Source of the DNA: Ruicaihuangia caeni | GTDB lineage: Bacteria > Actinomycetota > Actinomycetes > Actinomycetales > Microbacteriaceae | NCBI RefSeq assembly: GCF_029952955.1 | Contig: NZ_JASATX010000003.1 | Span: forward strand, 420,027-484,026 | DNA length: 64,000 nt | Reading direction: 5' to 3' | Part shown: positions 17,158 to 24,437 of the stretch, in pieces | Layout: each line of letters starts with the position of its first letter | How positions within the stretch are numbered: position 1 is the stretch's first letter | The notes under the pieces: model-generated | What the model was told of the DNA's origin: nothing | The model's database searches: none | What the model saw: only the letters and a program-made list of their open reading frames with translations | Made by a program: the position numbers and the translations under genes

Positions 17158-17211
17158 GGGAGCGGGAGCGGGAGCGGGAGCGGGAGCGGGAGCGCGAGCG
17201 GGAGCGCGAGG
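17158..17211. repeat. GGGAGC hexanucleotide tandem repeat
   Basis: Six perfect GGGAGC units followed by three variant units (GCGAGC, GGGAGC, GCGAGG). It lies in a 317-bp spacer with no gene (16996-17312) that also holds the 57-bp element. Prone to slippage; no function apparent. Confidence 0.9.
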
Positions 17212-17312
17212 AGTGCGGGAGCGGGGGAGGATTGCGGGCGCGGCTGGGCGCGACTGCGCGCGGCTGACCCTCGCCGCGGCGCACGGGCGCGGAGCCGCAG
17301 CTGCGCCGGGCG

Positions 17313-18332
17313 CTAGGCGGCGTCGGAGGCGGGCGGAGCCTCGACCGAGCCTCGGATGATGAGCTCCGCGAGCAGATTGACGTTGTGCGGCTCGTCTTCC
17401 GCCCCCTCGAGCCGGCGCAGGATCAGCCGACCCGCCTCCTGCCCGAGTTCCGCGATCGGCTGCGCCACCACGGTGACGGCGGGGTCGACGAAGGTGGTGA
17501 GGTCGAAGTCGTCGAACCCGACGATCGACACATCCGCCGGCATCCGCAGTCCCAGGTCACGAAGGGCACGCAGCGCGCCCTCGGTCATGAAGTTGTCAGT
17601 GGCGAAGAGCGCGGTGGGGCGGTGGCCGAGCGTGAGCACCCGGTGCGCCGCTTCGTACGCGCCCTCACGTGAAGCGCCTCCCACGCCGATGTAGGTCGGT
17701 TCGAGACGGATGCCGTGGGCGTCGAGCGCCTTCTGGTAACCGGCGAAGCGCTCTGCCGACGAGGCGATCTGCAGGTCGTCGACCAGGATCGCGATGTCGC
17801 GGTGCCCGTGCTCGATCAGGTGCAGCACAGCCTGGAACCCAGCACCCTCGTTGTTGACCGTCACCGAGTCGGCGCGCAGGCCCTCGACGCGACGGTCGAT
17901 CAGCACCAGCGGCACACCGTCTTCGACCAGTTGCGCGAGGTGGGGGGCGTCGTCTTGCGCGGTCGGGGCGACGACGAACCCGGAGACCATGTGCTGCCGT
18001 AGCGTCTCGACGACCTTGCGCTCGCGGTCGGGGCGCTCGTCAGAGCTCGAGAGCAGCAGGGTGTAGCCGGATGCCTCGAGGGTGTCGCCCAGGTGACGCG
18101 CGATCTTTGCGAAGAACGGGTTCTCGATGTCTCCCGGCACGAAGCCGATCGCGCGCGTCTGCCCGAGCCGCAACGCCTGGGCGATCATGTTCGTCTTGTA
18201 GCCGAGCCGCGCTGCCGACTCGGTCACGCGCTCGAGCGCTCGCGCGCTCACCGAGCCGTAGCCGTTCAGCGCTCGCGCCGCCGTGGCCTGAGAGACGCCA
18301 GCCGCCTCCGCCACTTCGCGGATCGTGACCAC
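17313..18332 (-). CDS. LacI-family transcriptional regulator
   Basis: A 339-residue repressor. The N-terminal HTH (VTIREVAEAAGVSQATAARA, residues 2-21) is followed by the hinge helix (LNGYGSVSARALERV) and a periplasmic-binding-protein-like effector domain (IGFVPGDIENPFF, VDDLQIASSAERFAGYQKAL, TALFATDNFMTEGALRAL, VGFDDFDL). It is divergent from the frlD-like operon, with operator site 4 between them; three further copies lie at 1396, 12123 and 15000. The effector is probably a fructosamine or its phosphate. It most likely represses its own gene too. Confidence 0.93.
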   Translation of the reverse strand: MVTIREVAEAAGVSQATAARALNGYGSVSARALERVTESAARLGYKTNMIAQALRLGQTRAIGFVPGDIENPFFAKIARHLGDTLEASGYTLLLSSSDERPDRERKVVETLRQHMVSGFVVAPTAQDDAPHLAQLVEDGVPLVLIDRRVEGLRADSVTVNNEGAGFQAVLHLIEHGHRDIAILVDDLQIASSAERFAGYQKALDAHGIRLEPTYIGVGGASREGAYEAAHRVLTLGHRPTALFATDNFMTEGALRALRDLGLRMPADVSIVGFDDFDLTTFVDPAVTVVAQPIAELGQEAGRLILRRLEGAEDEPHNVNLLAELIIRGSVEAPPASDAA

Positions 18333-18472
18333 GCCGAGCCTCCTTGCCTAAGATCTCAGACTCTCCCCGGGGCATGCCCCTTCGGAAACTCTAGGGGCCG
18401 CGGACTCACGTCGCTCCATCCGGCATCCGAATGACGCACGCGGTCGCCCCGACGGGCTGGTGTCCTCTTCAA

Positions 18473-18487
18473 TGATATCGTTATCAA
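18473..18487. promoter_or_regulatory. Candidate LacI-type operator, site 4 (best copy)
   Basis: TGATATCGTTATCAA, a near-palindrome centred on CG (TTGATAACGATATCA on the other strand), as expected for a LacI-family site with its central CpG. It lies 41 bases before the frlD-like start and 141 bases upstream of the divergent lacI-type gene. Confidence 0.75.
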
Positions 18488-18527
18488 TCACAAGTGGGCC
18501 TTCTGGGATCTCGAAGGGGAGAACGCC

Positions 18528-19373
18528 ATGCGAGTCGCGGCGATCGGGGACAACTGTCTCGATGTGTACGTCGAGCAGGATCTGCTCACCGTCGGCGGCA
18601 ACGCGCTCAACGTCGCGGTCAACTGGGCCCGCGCAGGATTGGACTCCCAGTACTTCGGAGCCGTCGGTGACGATGACGCAGCCGACGCGGTTCGCAACGG
18701 CGCCAAGGATGTCGGGCTCGACCCCGCTTCGATCGTGGGTCTCGAGGGTCGCACGGGCGTCACGCTGATCCGGCTCGTCGAGAGCAACCGCGAGTTCCTG
18801 CACGAGGAATTCGGTGTCGGTGTCGACTGGCGTCCCGGCGACGATGTGCTCGACTCGGTCGAGGGCGTCGACTGGGTGCACCATGCCGGCGTCTCGCGGG
18901 ATGCCCGCCTCACCAGCCGCCTGGCCGAGCGCGGGCACCGCTTCAGCGTGGACCTGTCGACGTACCACGATTTCGATCGCCTCGACGGCGTCGAGATCGC
19001 GTTCGCCTCGATCGACGGCGAAGCCGACAACCCCGCCCACGACCTTGCCGCTCGCATCTGCGATGCGGGGGCCGCCGTGGCCGTCATCATGCGCGGCGAG
19101 CACGGCTCGCTGGTCCGCGCGGGACACGAGACGACCACGACCAAGGCGCAGCCGATCAAGCCGGTGGACACCTGCGGGGCCGGTGACAGCTTCATCGCGG
19201 CCTATGTGAAGAGCCACCTGCAGGGCAACGCCCCGCAGCTGTCGCTCGTGCAGGCCACCGCAAGCGCAACGGCGACGTGCCTGCACATCGGTGGCTTCCC
19301 GCAGCCGACGCTCTCCGTGCCCGATTGGCTGAAGGCGGCGTACTACCAGTTCGCCGCTTCCTCGCCGGCCTGA
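18528..19373 (+). CDS. frlD: PfkB-family kinase, fructoselysine 6-kinase (FrlD)-like
   Basis: A 281-residue sugar kinase whose N-terminus (VAAIGDNCLDVYVEQDLLTV, then GGNALNVAVNWARAG) closely follows FrlD, which phosphorylates fructosyl-amines at C6. The C-terminal motif DTCGAGDSFIAAY holds catalytic Asp220. It is first gene of a five-gene plus-strand operon (18528-24288) and is preceded by GAAGGGGAGAACGCC. Together with the FrlB-like deglycase it would convert an imported fructosyl-amino acid to glucose-6-phosphate and a free amino acid. The general assignment to PfkB is certain; the FrlD specificity rests on similarity and context. Confidence 0.78.
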   Translation: MRVAAIGDNCLDVYVEQDLLTVGGNALNVAVNWARAGLDSQYFGAVGDDDAADAVRNGAKDVGLDPASIVGLEGRTGVTLIRLVESNREFLHEEFGVGVDWRPGDDVLDSVEGVDWVHHAGVSRDARLTSRLAERGHRFSVDLSTYHDFDRLDGVEIAFASIDGEADNPAHDLAARICDAGAAVAVIMRGEHGSLVRAGHETTTTKAQPIKPVDTCGAGDSFIAAYVKSHLQGNAPQLSLVQATASATATCLHIGGFPQPTLSVPDWLKAAYYQFAASSPA

Positions 19374-19423
19374 TTCGCATACCCGCACCACACACGCCCC
19401 TCTGAGGAAGCGAGCACACCCCG

Positions 19424-20869
19424 ATGACCTCCACGCTCAAGTTCAGCCAGCCGGTGCCGGCGCGGCCCCACGAGCGCTCGTTCTGGATCCAGTCGACCGA
19501 CCCGACGGGGCCCGAGACGAGTGCGCCGCTGCGGGGCAACATCTCGACCCCGATCGCAATCGTCGGCGGGGGATTGACCGGGCTGTGGACCGCGTGGCGC
19601 ATCCTCGAGCAGCGTCCTGAGCAGCAACTGGTGATCCTCGAAGCGGACTTCTGCGGTTCTGGTGCCTCCGGACGGAATGGCGGCCAGGTTCACACCTGGT
19701 ACGGCAGCCTCGGCTACCTCCGGGCGCTCGTCGGCAAGAAGGAGGCGATCGAGCTCGCTCGCGCCACCGCCGACGCGATCGACGAATTCGAAGAACTGCA
19801 GCAGTCGGGCGAGATCGACATGGACCTTCGGCTCGACGGATGGATTCGCGGTGCGAGCGCCAAGGCCCACGAGGGCATCTGGGAGGGCGCGGCCGCCGAC
19901 TTGGCGCAGCACGGCGACACGCCCTACCGCCCGCTCGATGCCGAGGAACTGAAGGAGCGCACCGGCTCGGCCTCGTCGTACGAGGGGCTCATCGAAGACC
20001 GCGCCGGGTCGATGAACCCGTACAAGCTCGCCCGGGGTCTGCGGAAGCGCCTGATGGAGAAGGGCGTGACGATCTATGAGGGAACGCCGGTCGAGGCGAT
20101 CGCGCCGGGCCGCCCGGCCAGATTGAAGACGCCTCGCGGAGTCGTGACGGCCGACCAGGTGCTCATCGCCACGAACGCCTGGGCCGGATCGATTCCCGAG
20201 ATCAACCGCTACATGTACTCCGTCGATGGGCAGGTGATCGTCACCGAGCCGATCCCTGAGCGCCTGGATGCGCTGGGCTGGAAGAGCGGCGCCTCGATCG
20301 CCGACTCGCAGATGCAGGTGCTCTACTGGCAGCGCACCGTCGACGGGCGTGTGCTGCTCGGCCAGGGCAGCGGCCTGCCGATCTATAAGGCGAAGCTCGG
20401 CCCGAAGAACAACCGCAACCCGAAGCTGGTGCCGCCGGTCGTTCGGGAACTGCATCGGCTGTACCCGTCGTTGAGCGATGTGAAGATCGACTACGACTGG
20501 GTCGGTCCGATCGACATCGTCGCTACGCACATCCCCATGCTCGGCACGCTCGAGCAGCAGCCGAATGTGCTCTACGCCGTGGGCTGGAGTGGCACCGCAC
20601 TGGCACAGATCCCCGCTGTCGCCCGCATTCTGGCGAGCCGCCTGCTGGGCATCGACGACAAGTGGGGCCGCAGCAAGCTCTTCAATCAGAACCGTCGCAC
20701 CCGCATCTTCCCCGAGCCCTTGCGCTTCATCGGCGCGAACCTCGTGCGGCTCGCGGTGATCAACCGGGTTCGGCGCGAGATCCAGAACAAGCGCGTCGAC
20801 CCGATCACGAAGTTCCTCGTCTCGCTCATGCCGCGCTACCGCGCGCCGGGCGAGGTAGCGCCAGATTGA
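19424..20869 (+). CDS. FAD-dependent amine oxidase/dehydrogenase (OrdL/PuuB, DAO family)
   Basis: A 481-residue flavoprotein oxidising a C-N bond. N-terminal dinucleotide motif IAIVGGGLTGLWTAW (45-57), then LEADFCGSGASGRNGGQVHT, the DAO-family segment that follows the FAD site and resembles PuuB-type gamma-glutamylputrescine oxidases. GWSGTALAQIPAVARILAS is the C-terminal FAD-contact motif. It lies 50 bases after the frlD-like gene in the same operon. Amadoriases that oxidatively cleave fructosyl-amino acids belong to the same superfamily, so it could offer a non-phosphorolytic route, or could oxidise the released amine. It is followed by a strong hairpin. Confidence 0.8.
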   Translation: MTSTLKFSQPVPARPHERSFWIQSTDPTGPETSAPLRGNISTPIAIVGGGLTGLWTAWRILEQRPEQQLVILEADFCGSGASGRNGGQVHTWYGSLGYLRALVGKKEAIELARATADAIDEFEELQQSGEIDMDLRLDGWIRGASAKAHEGIWEGAAADLAQHGDTPYRPLDAEELKERTGSASSYEGLIEDRAGSMNPYKLARGLRKRLMEKGVTIYEGTPVEAIAPGRPARLKTPRGVVTADQVLIATNAWAGSIPEINRYMYSVDGQVIVTEPIPERLDALGWKSGASIADSQMQVLYWQRTVDGRVLLGQGSGLPIYKAKLGPKNNRNPKLVPPVVRELHRLYPSLSDVKIDYDWVGPIDIVATHIPMLGTLEQQPNVLYAVGWSGTALAQIPAVARILASRLLGIDDKWGRSKLFNQNRRTRIFPEPLRFIGANLVRLAVINRVRREIQNKRVDPITKFLVSLMPRYRAPGEVAPD

Positions 20870-20890
20870 TCGGCTGACGCGCCACGATCC

Positions 20891-20925
20891 GACGGGCAGC
20901 GGTGCACGAGTCACCGCTGCCCGTC
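20891..20925 (+). terminator. Intra-operon hairpin, possible partial terminator
   Basis: Perfect 14-bp stem GACGGGCAGCGGTG / CACCGCTGCCCGTC with a 7-base loop, 21 bases after the oxidase stop. The tail (GTCGTCTCC) is not a good U-tract, so it may attenuate or protect a processed mRNA end rather than fully terminate. Confidence 0.6.
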
Positions 20926-20979
20926 GTCGTCTCCGGGACCGTCCGGCACGAACACCGCAACGAAAACGAAGGGGTAACC

Positions 20980-21819
20980 ATGGCTGCACTGTCCATCGAA
21001 CAGATCACGGGAACGAACTTCTCGTACCAGCACATGACGTTCGAGCGATTCCTCGACGACATGGTCGCGCTCGAGCGGCGGCACCTCGAGCTCTGGGGCA
21101 TCGCGAACCACCTCTACATCCCCGAGTTCTCGTTCGCCGACGCGCGACGCATGAAGGCGCAACTCGATGAGCGCGATCAGGATGTCGTCTGCATCACCCC
21201 CGAGTCGGTGATGTATCCGGTGAACCTCGCCTCCAGCATCCCCTGGATCCGTGAGTCGGCCATCGCCACGCTGAAGAAGGCTGCTGACATCTGCGTGGAC
21301 CTCGGCTCGCCCCTGCTCTTCCTCACCCCGGGCCGCGGCTTCGAAGACGAGTCGCGCGACGAAGCGTGGAAGCGCTCGGTCGACGGCATCGCGCAAGTGG
21401 CGCAGTACGCGGCATCGCTCGGCGTCGACTGCGTGCTCGAACCGCTGCAGCGGCACGAGTCGAACCTCGTGAACAACTCCGAGCAGCTCGCGCAGATGCT
21501 CGCCGAGGTCGGCGAGGGGAACGTCGGTGTGGCTCTCGACACTGTGGCTATGGCGACGGCCGAAGAGACGGTAGCATGCTACGTGAAGCGGTTCGGCGAT
21601 GGGATCCGCCACGTGCACCTCATCGACGGTCGTCCCGCCGGTCACATGGCCTGGGGCGACGGTGAACTGCCGCTGGACCAGTACCTCGACGACCTCGCGG
21701 ATGCCGGCTACAGCGGTTACATGACGTTCGAGATCTTCGGAGCGAAGAACACGTTCGAACCCTTCGACGCGCACCGGCGCAGCCTCGCGGCAGTGGAGTC
21801 GGCGCTCGCCGCGGCCTGA
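20980..21819 (+). CDS. frlC: Sugar phosphate isomerase/epimerase, FrlC-like
   Basis: A 279-residue TIM-barrel xylose-isomerase-like protein. TPESVMYPVNLA parallels the TPETxxYPxNMM segment of FrlC, the fructoselysine 3-epimerase that converts psicoselysine to fructoselysine. Metal ligands appear at strand ends: Glu in VLEPLQRHESN, Asp in ALDTVAMA, His in HVHLIDG and Glu in MTFEIFGA. The start at 20980 follows GAAGGGGTAACC; earlier in-frame starts would run through the hairpin. FrlB, FrlC and FrlD homologues in one regulon reinforce the fructosamine assignment. Hydroxypyruvate or ketose epimerase is the alternative. Confidence 0.75.
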   Translation: MAALSIEQITGTNFSYQHMTFERFLDDMVALERRHLELWGIANHLYIPEFSFADARRMKAQLDERDQDVVCITPESVMYPVNLASSIPWIRESAIATLKKAADICVDLGSPLLFLTPGRGFEDESRDEAWKRSVDGIAQVAQYAASLGVDCVLEPLQRHESNLVNNSEQLAQMLAEVGEGNVGVALDTVAMATAEETVACYVKRFGDGIRHVHLIDGRPAGHMAWGDGELPLDQYLDDLADAGYSGYMTFEIFGAKNTFEPFDAHRRSLAAVESALAAA

Positions 21820-21859
21820 GCCCGCGGCATCCTTCACTCTCGATGGATCAGGAGACGAC

Positions 21860-23278
21860 ATGAGCTTTGTCGAACAGTGGGAACTCCGCGCCCGTTTCGC
21901 AAGGAGCCTCTCAGAGCTTTACGGCACCGAGGTGCCGGCATACACGACCCTTGTCGAGGTGTCGTCGGAGGTGAACCGCGACTTCCAGGCCAAGCACCCC
22001 GAACTCGCCGAGCGCCTCGGCAGCATCGAGCGTGTGACCGCCGAGCGCCACGGAGCGATCCGCGTCGGCGACATTCGCGAGCTGGCGCAGGCCGCGCGCG
22101 TCTTCGGTGCGGCCGGCATGCACCCGGTCGGGTTCTACGACCTGCGCGACGCCAACCCGCCGATTCCGGTCGTGTCGACCGCGTTCCGCCCGATCGATCG
22201 CGACGAGCTCGCCAAGAACCCCTTCCGGGTGTTCACCTCGATGCTCGTCGCAGAGGACCGTCGTTTCTTCAACGCCGAGCTCGAGCAGCAGCTCAAGGAG
22301 TTCATCGGCTCACGCACGCTGTTCCCTGAGGAACTGCTGCAGCTCGCCGACAAGTCGATCGAGCAGAGCGGCCTGGCGCAAGCGGATGCCGACCGCTACC
22401 TCGAGCTCGCGACCGCAGCGTTCGCGCTCTCGCCCGAGCCGGTCGACCGCCAGTGGTACGAGCGGCTCGAGGCGATCTCGAGCGTCGCCTCCGACATCGG
22501 TGGCGTTGCCTCGACCCACATCAACCACCTCACGCCCCGCGTGCTCGACATCGACGACCTCTACCAGCGCATGCAGGCTCGCGGGATCACCATGATCGAC
22601 GCGATCCAGGGTCCCCCGCGCTGGGAGGGCCCCGATGTGCTGCTGCGTCAGACCTCGTTCCGCGCGCTCGCCGAGCCGAGGAACTTCAAGGAGGCCGACG
22701 GCAGCATCGGCACAGGCGACCTGCGCGTGCGCTTCGGCGAGGTCGAAGCGCGCGGGATCGCGCTGACCGAAGCGGGTCGCAACGATTACGACCGGATGCT
22801 GCGCGTCGTCGACGAGCGCCAGAAGGAGTCGGGCCGGCCGCGGCCCGAGGTCGCCCTCGAGGTGTGGCGGGAGCAGTGCCCCGCGAGCGAGCGCGAGCTC
22901 ATCGAGCGCGACTACGGCTTCTTCAACTTCGCGGCCACCGGTAAGAGCGTCGATGGCGAGAACCTCCCGACCGACCTGCTCGCGCTGCTCGACGGCGGCT
23001 GGATCGTCGCCGAGCCGATCGTCTACGAAGACTTCCTGCCCCGCTCGGCGGCCGGCATCTTCGCCTCGAACCTCTCGGGCGAGGGCACGGTCGACGACTC
23101 GCAGGACGAGACCGCGCGTGATCAGTCGTGGATGGCCCGCCACATCGGCGTGACCATGCACAACCCCTACGAGCTCTACGCAGCCGAGCGCGATGTGTCG
23201 TTCCGTGAGGCGATCGCGAGTCTCGGGCTTGCACCCGACGCGGTGGCCACCCCGTGGACCGTGGCAGTGGCCGCGTGA
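21860..23278 (+). CDS. DUF1338 non-haem iron dioxygenase, 2-oxoadipate dioxygenase/decarboxylase (HglS)-like
   Basis: A 472-residue DUF1338 protein. In Pseudomonas putida, HglS turns 2-oxoadipate from D-lysine breakdown into D-2-hydroxyglutarate using Fe(II) and O2; its ligands are His70, His226 and Glu294. Here GMHPVGFYDLR gives His88 with Arg96 nearby, ASTHINHLTPR gives His220/His223, and FGEVEARG gives Glu294. DIGGVASTHINHLTPR and RGITMIDAIQGPPRWEG are hallmark family blocks. It is cotranscribed with Frl-type genes. This suggests the amino-acid half of the Amadori compound, possibly lysine, is degraded further. The actual 2-oxoacid substrate is not determinable. Confidence 0.85.
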   Translation: MSFVEQWELRARFARSLSELYGTEVPAYTTLVEVSSEVNRDFQAKHPELAERLGSIERVTAERHGAIRVGDIRELAQAARVFGAAGMHPVGFYDLRDANPPIPVVSTAFRPIDRDELAKNPFRVFTSMLVAEDRRFFNAELEQQLKEFIGSRTLFPEELLQLADKSIEQSGLAQADADRYLELATAAFALSPEPVDRQWYERLEAISSVASDIGGVASTHINHLTPRVLDIDDLYQRMQARGITMIDAIQGPPRWEGPDVLLRQTSFRALAEPRNFKEADGSIGTGDLRVRFGEVEARGIALTEAGRNDYDRMLRVVDERQKESGRPRPEVALEVWREQCPASERELIERDYGFFNFAATGKSVDGENLPTDLLALLDGGWIVAEPIVYEDFLPRSAAGIFASNLSGEGTVDDSQDETARDQSWMARHIGVTMHNPYELYAAERDVSFREAIASLGLAPDAVATPWTVAVAA

Positions 23279-24288
23279 GCGACGCGCGTCAGGCGGCGGC
23301 CGCGGCATCCGGACCCCTCGGGGGAACGGATGCCAGGACTCGCCCCGTCGTCGTCGTGCTCGAGCCGATCCACCCCTCGGGCATCGAGGTGCTAGAACGC
23401 TCCTGCGAGGTGCGTCAGCTCGCCAACCCGCAGGACCCCGCGCGCGGCGAGGCCCTCGCCACCGCTGACGCGATGGTCGTGCGCAGCACGAAGGTCGGCG
23501 GGGAGCTCATGGACCTCGGCCCGAACCTGCGGGTGATCGGACGCCACGGCGCGGGCACCGACAACATCGACCTGGCGGCGGCGGAGGCTCGCGGCATCCG
23601 CGTCGTCAACACGCCCCGCAGCAACACCGACTCGGTCGCCGAGTATGTGATCACGGTCGCGCTCATGCTGCTGAAGCGCATTCCCGAGGTCGAGCAGCGG
23701 CTGCGTTCAGGCGCGTTCTCGCCCGAGCACGGCTCGCTGCCGGGCCAGGTCTCACGCGGGGGACTCAGTGGTCGCGAGGCGGCCGGTACCCGGCTCGGTC
23801 TGGTCGGCGCAGGTGCGATCGGTCGCGCGGTGGCGGTGCGGGCTCAGGCGCTCGGCATGAAGGTGAGCGCGTTCGACGCGTTCATGGATGCCGAGACCAT
23901 CGCGGGCTTCGGCATCACCCCGGTCGCGGAGCTCGACGACCTGCTGGCGTCGGCCGACATCGTGAGCCTGCACATCCCGGGTGGCGGCGAGAACACCGCG
24001 CTGCTGAACGCCGAACGCATCGCGCGCATGCAACCCGGTTCGCTGCTCATCAACGCGGCTCGCGGCGACCTGGTCGAAGCGCACGCGCTCTCCGACGCGC
24101 TGACGAGCGGCCACCTCGCCGGTGCGGCCGTCGACGTGTTCGACCCTGAGCCGCCGGCCGTCGACCACGTGCTTTTCAGCGCGCCGAACCTCGTGTTGAC
24201 GCCGCATGCGGCTGCCATGACCCACGAAGCCCTGGAGCGCATGGCTCAGGATGTCGCCGCCAACGTCGTCGAGGCACTCGGCCGCTGA
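23275..24288 (+). CDS. D-2-hydroxyacid dehydrogenase, phosphoglycerate-dehydrogenase-like
   Basis: A 337-residue NAD-dependent dehydrogenase. GTG start overlaps the dioxygenase stop (GTGA), indicating translational coupling; a start 21 bases earlier would lie inside the upstream gene. Rossmann motif GLVGAGAIG followed by VSAFDAF (Asp, NAD-preferring). Catalytic Arg in INAARGDLVE, Glu in DVFDPEPP and His in LTPHAAAMT. HglS-type enzymes yield D-2-hydroxyglutarate, so a D-2-hydroxyacid dehydrogenase directly downstream is a sensible partner, though this branch of the family more often acts on 3-phosphoglycerate or small 2-oxoacids. Last gene of the operon. Confidence 0.87.
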   Translation: MSDARQAAAAASGPLGGTDARTRPVVVVLEPIHPSGIEVLERSCEVRQLANPQDPARGEALATADAMVVRSTKVGGELMDLGPNLRVIGRHGAGTDNIDLAAAEARGIRVVNTPRSNTDSVAEYVITVALMLLKRIPEVEQRLRSGAFSPEHGSLPGQVSRGGLSGREAAGTRLGLVGAGAIGRAVAVRAQALGMKVSAFDAFMDAETIAGFGITPVAELDDLLASADIVSLHIPGGGENTALLNAERIARMQPGSLLINAARGDLVEAHALSDALTSGHLAGAAVDVFDPEPPAVDHVLFSAPNLVLTPHAAAMTHEALERMAQDVAANVVEALGR

Positions 24289-24330
24289 GGCCCGCGCCTC
24301 GGCCACCCGTCGCGTGCCCCTTGCCCGCGT

Positions 24331-24387
24331 CGAGATGACAGTAGTTGCATGTTCTCCCGCCGCTGGGCAGCAGATTCTGTCATCTCG
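24331..24387. repeat. 57-bp palindromic interspersed element, copy B
   Basis: Starts CGAGATGACAGTAGTTGC and ends GCAGATTCTGTCATCTCG. The outer 11 bases form a perfect inverted repeat CGAGATGACAG / CTGTCATCTCG. It lies between convergent genes (ends 24288 and 24438), where it may double as a terminator. Confidence 0.9.
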
Positions 24388-24437
24388 ACGACAGGGCGCA
24401 GACGGCGCGGGGGTGGTCGGCCACCTCCGACGTCGAG

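Noticed and set aside
19343..20989. Long minus-strand open frame opposite the FAD oxidase gene
   Set aside because: Composition is Arg/Ala/Asp/Val-rich with no recognisable motif. The plus strand encodes a clear flavoprotein with conserved FAD motifs; this is a high-GC antisense frame.
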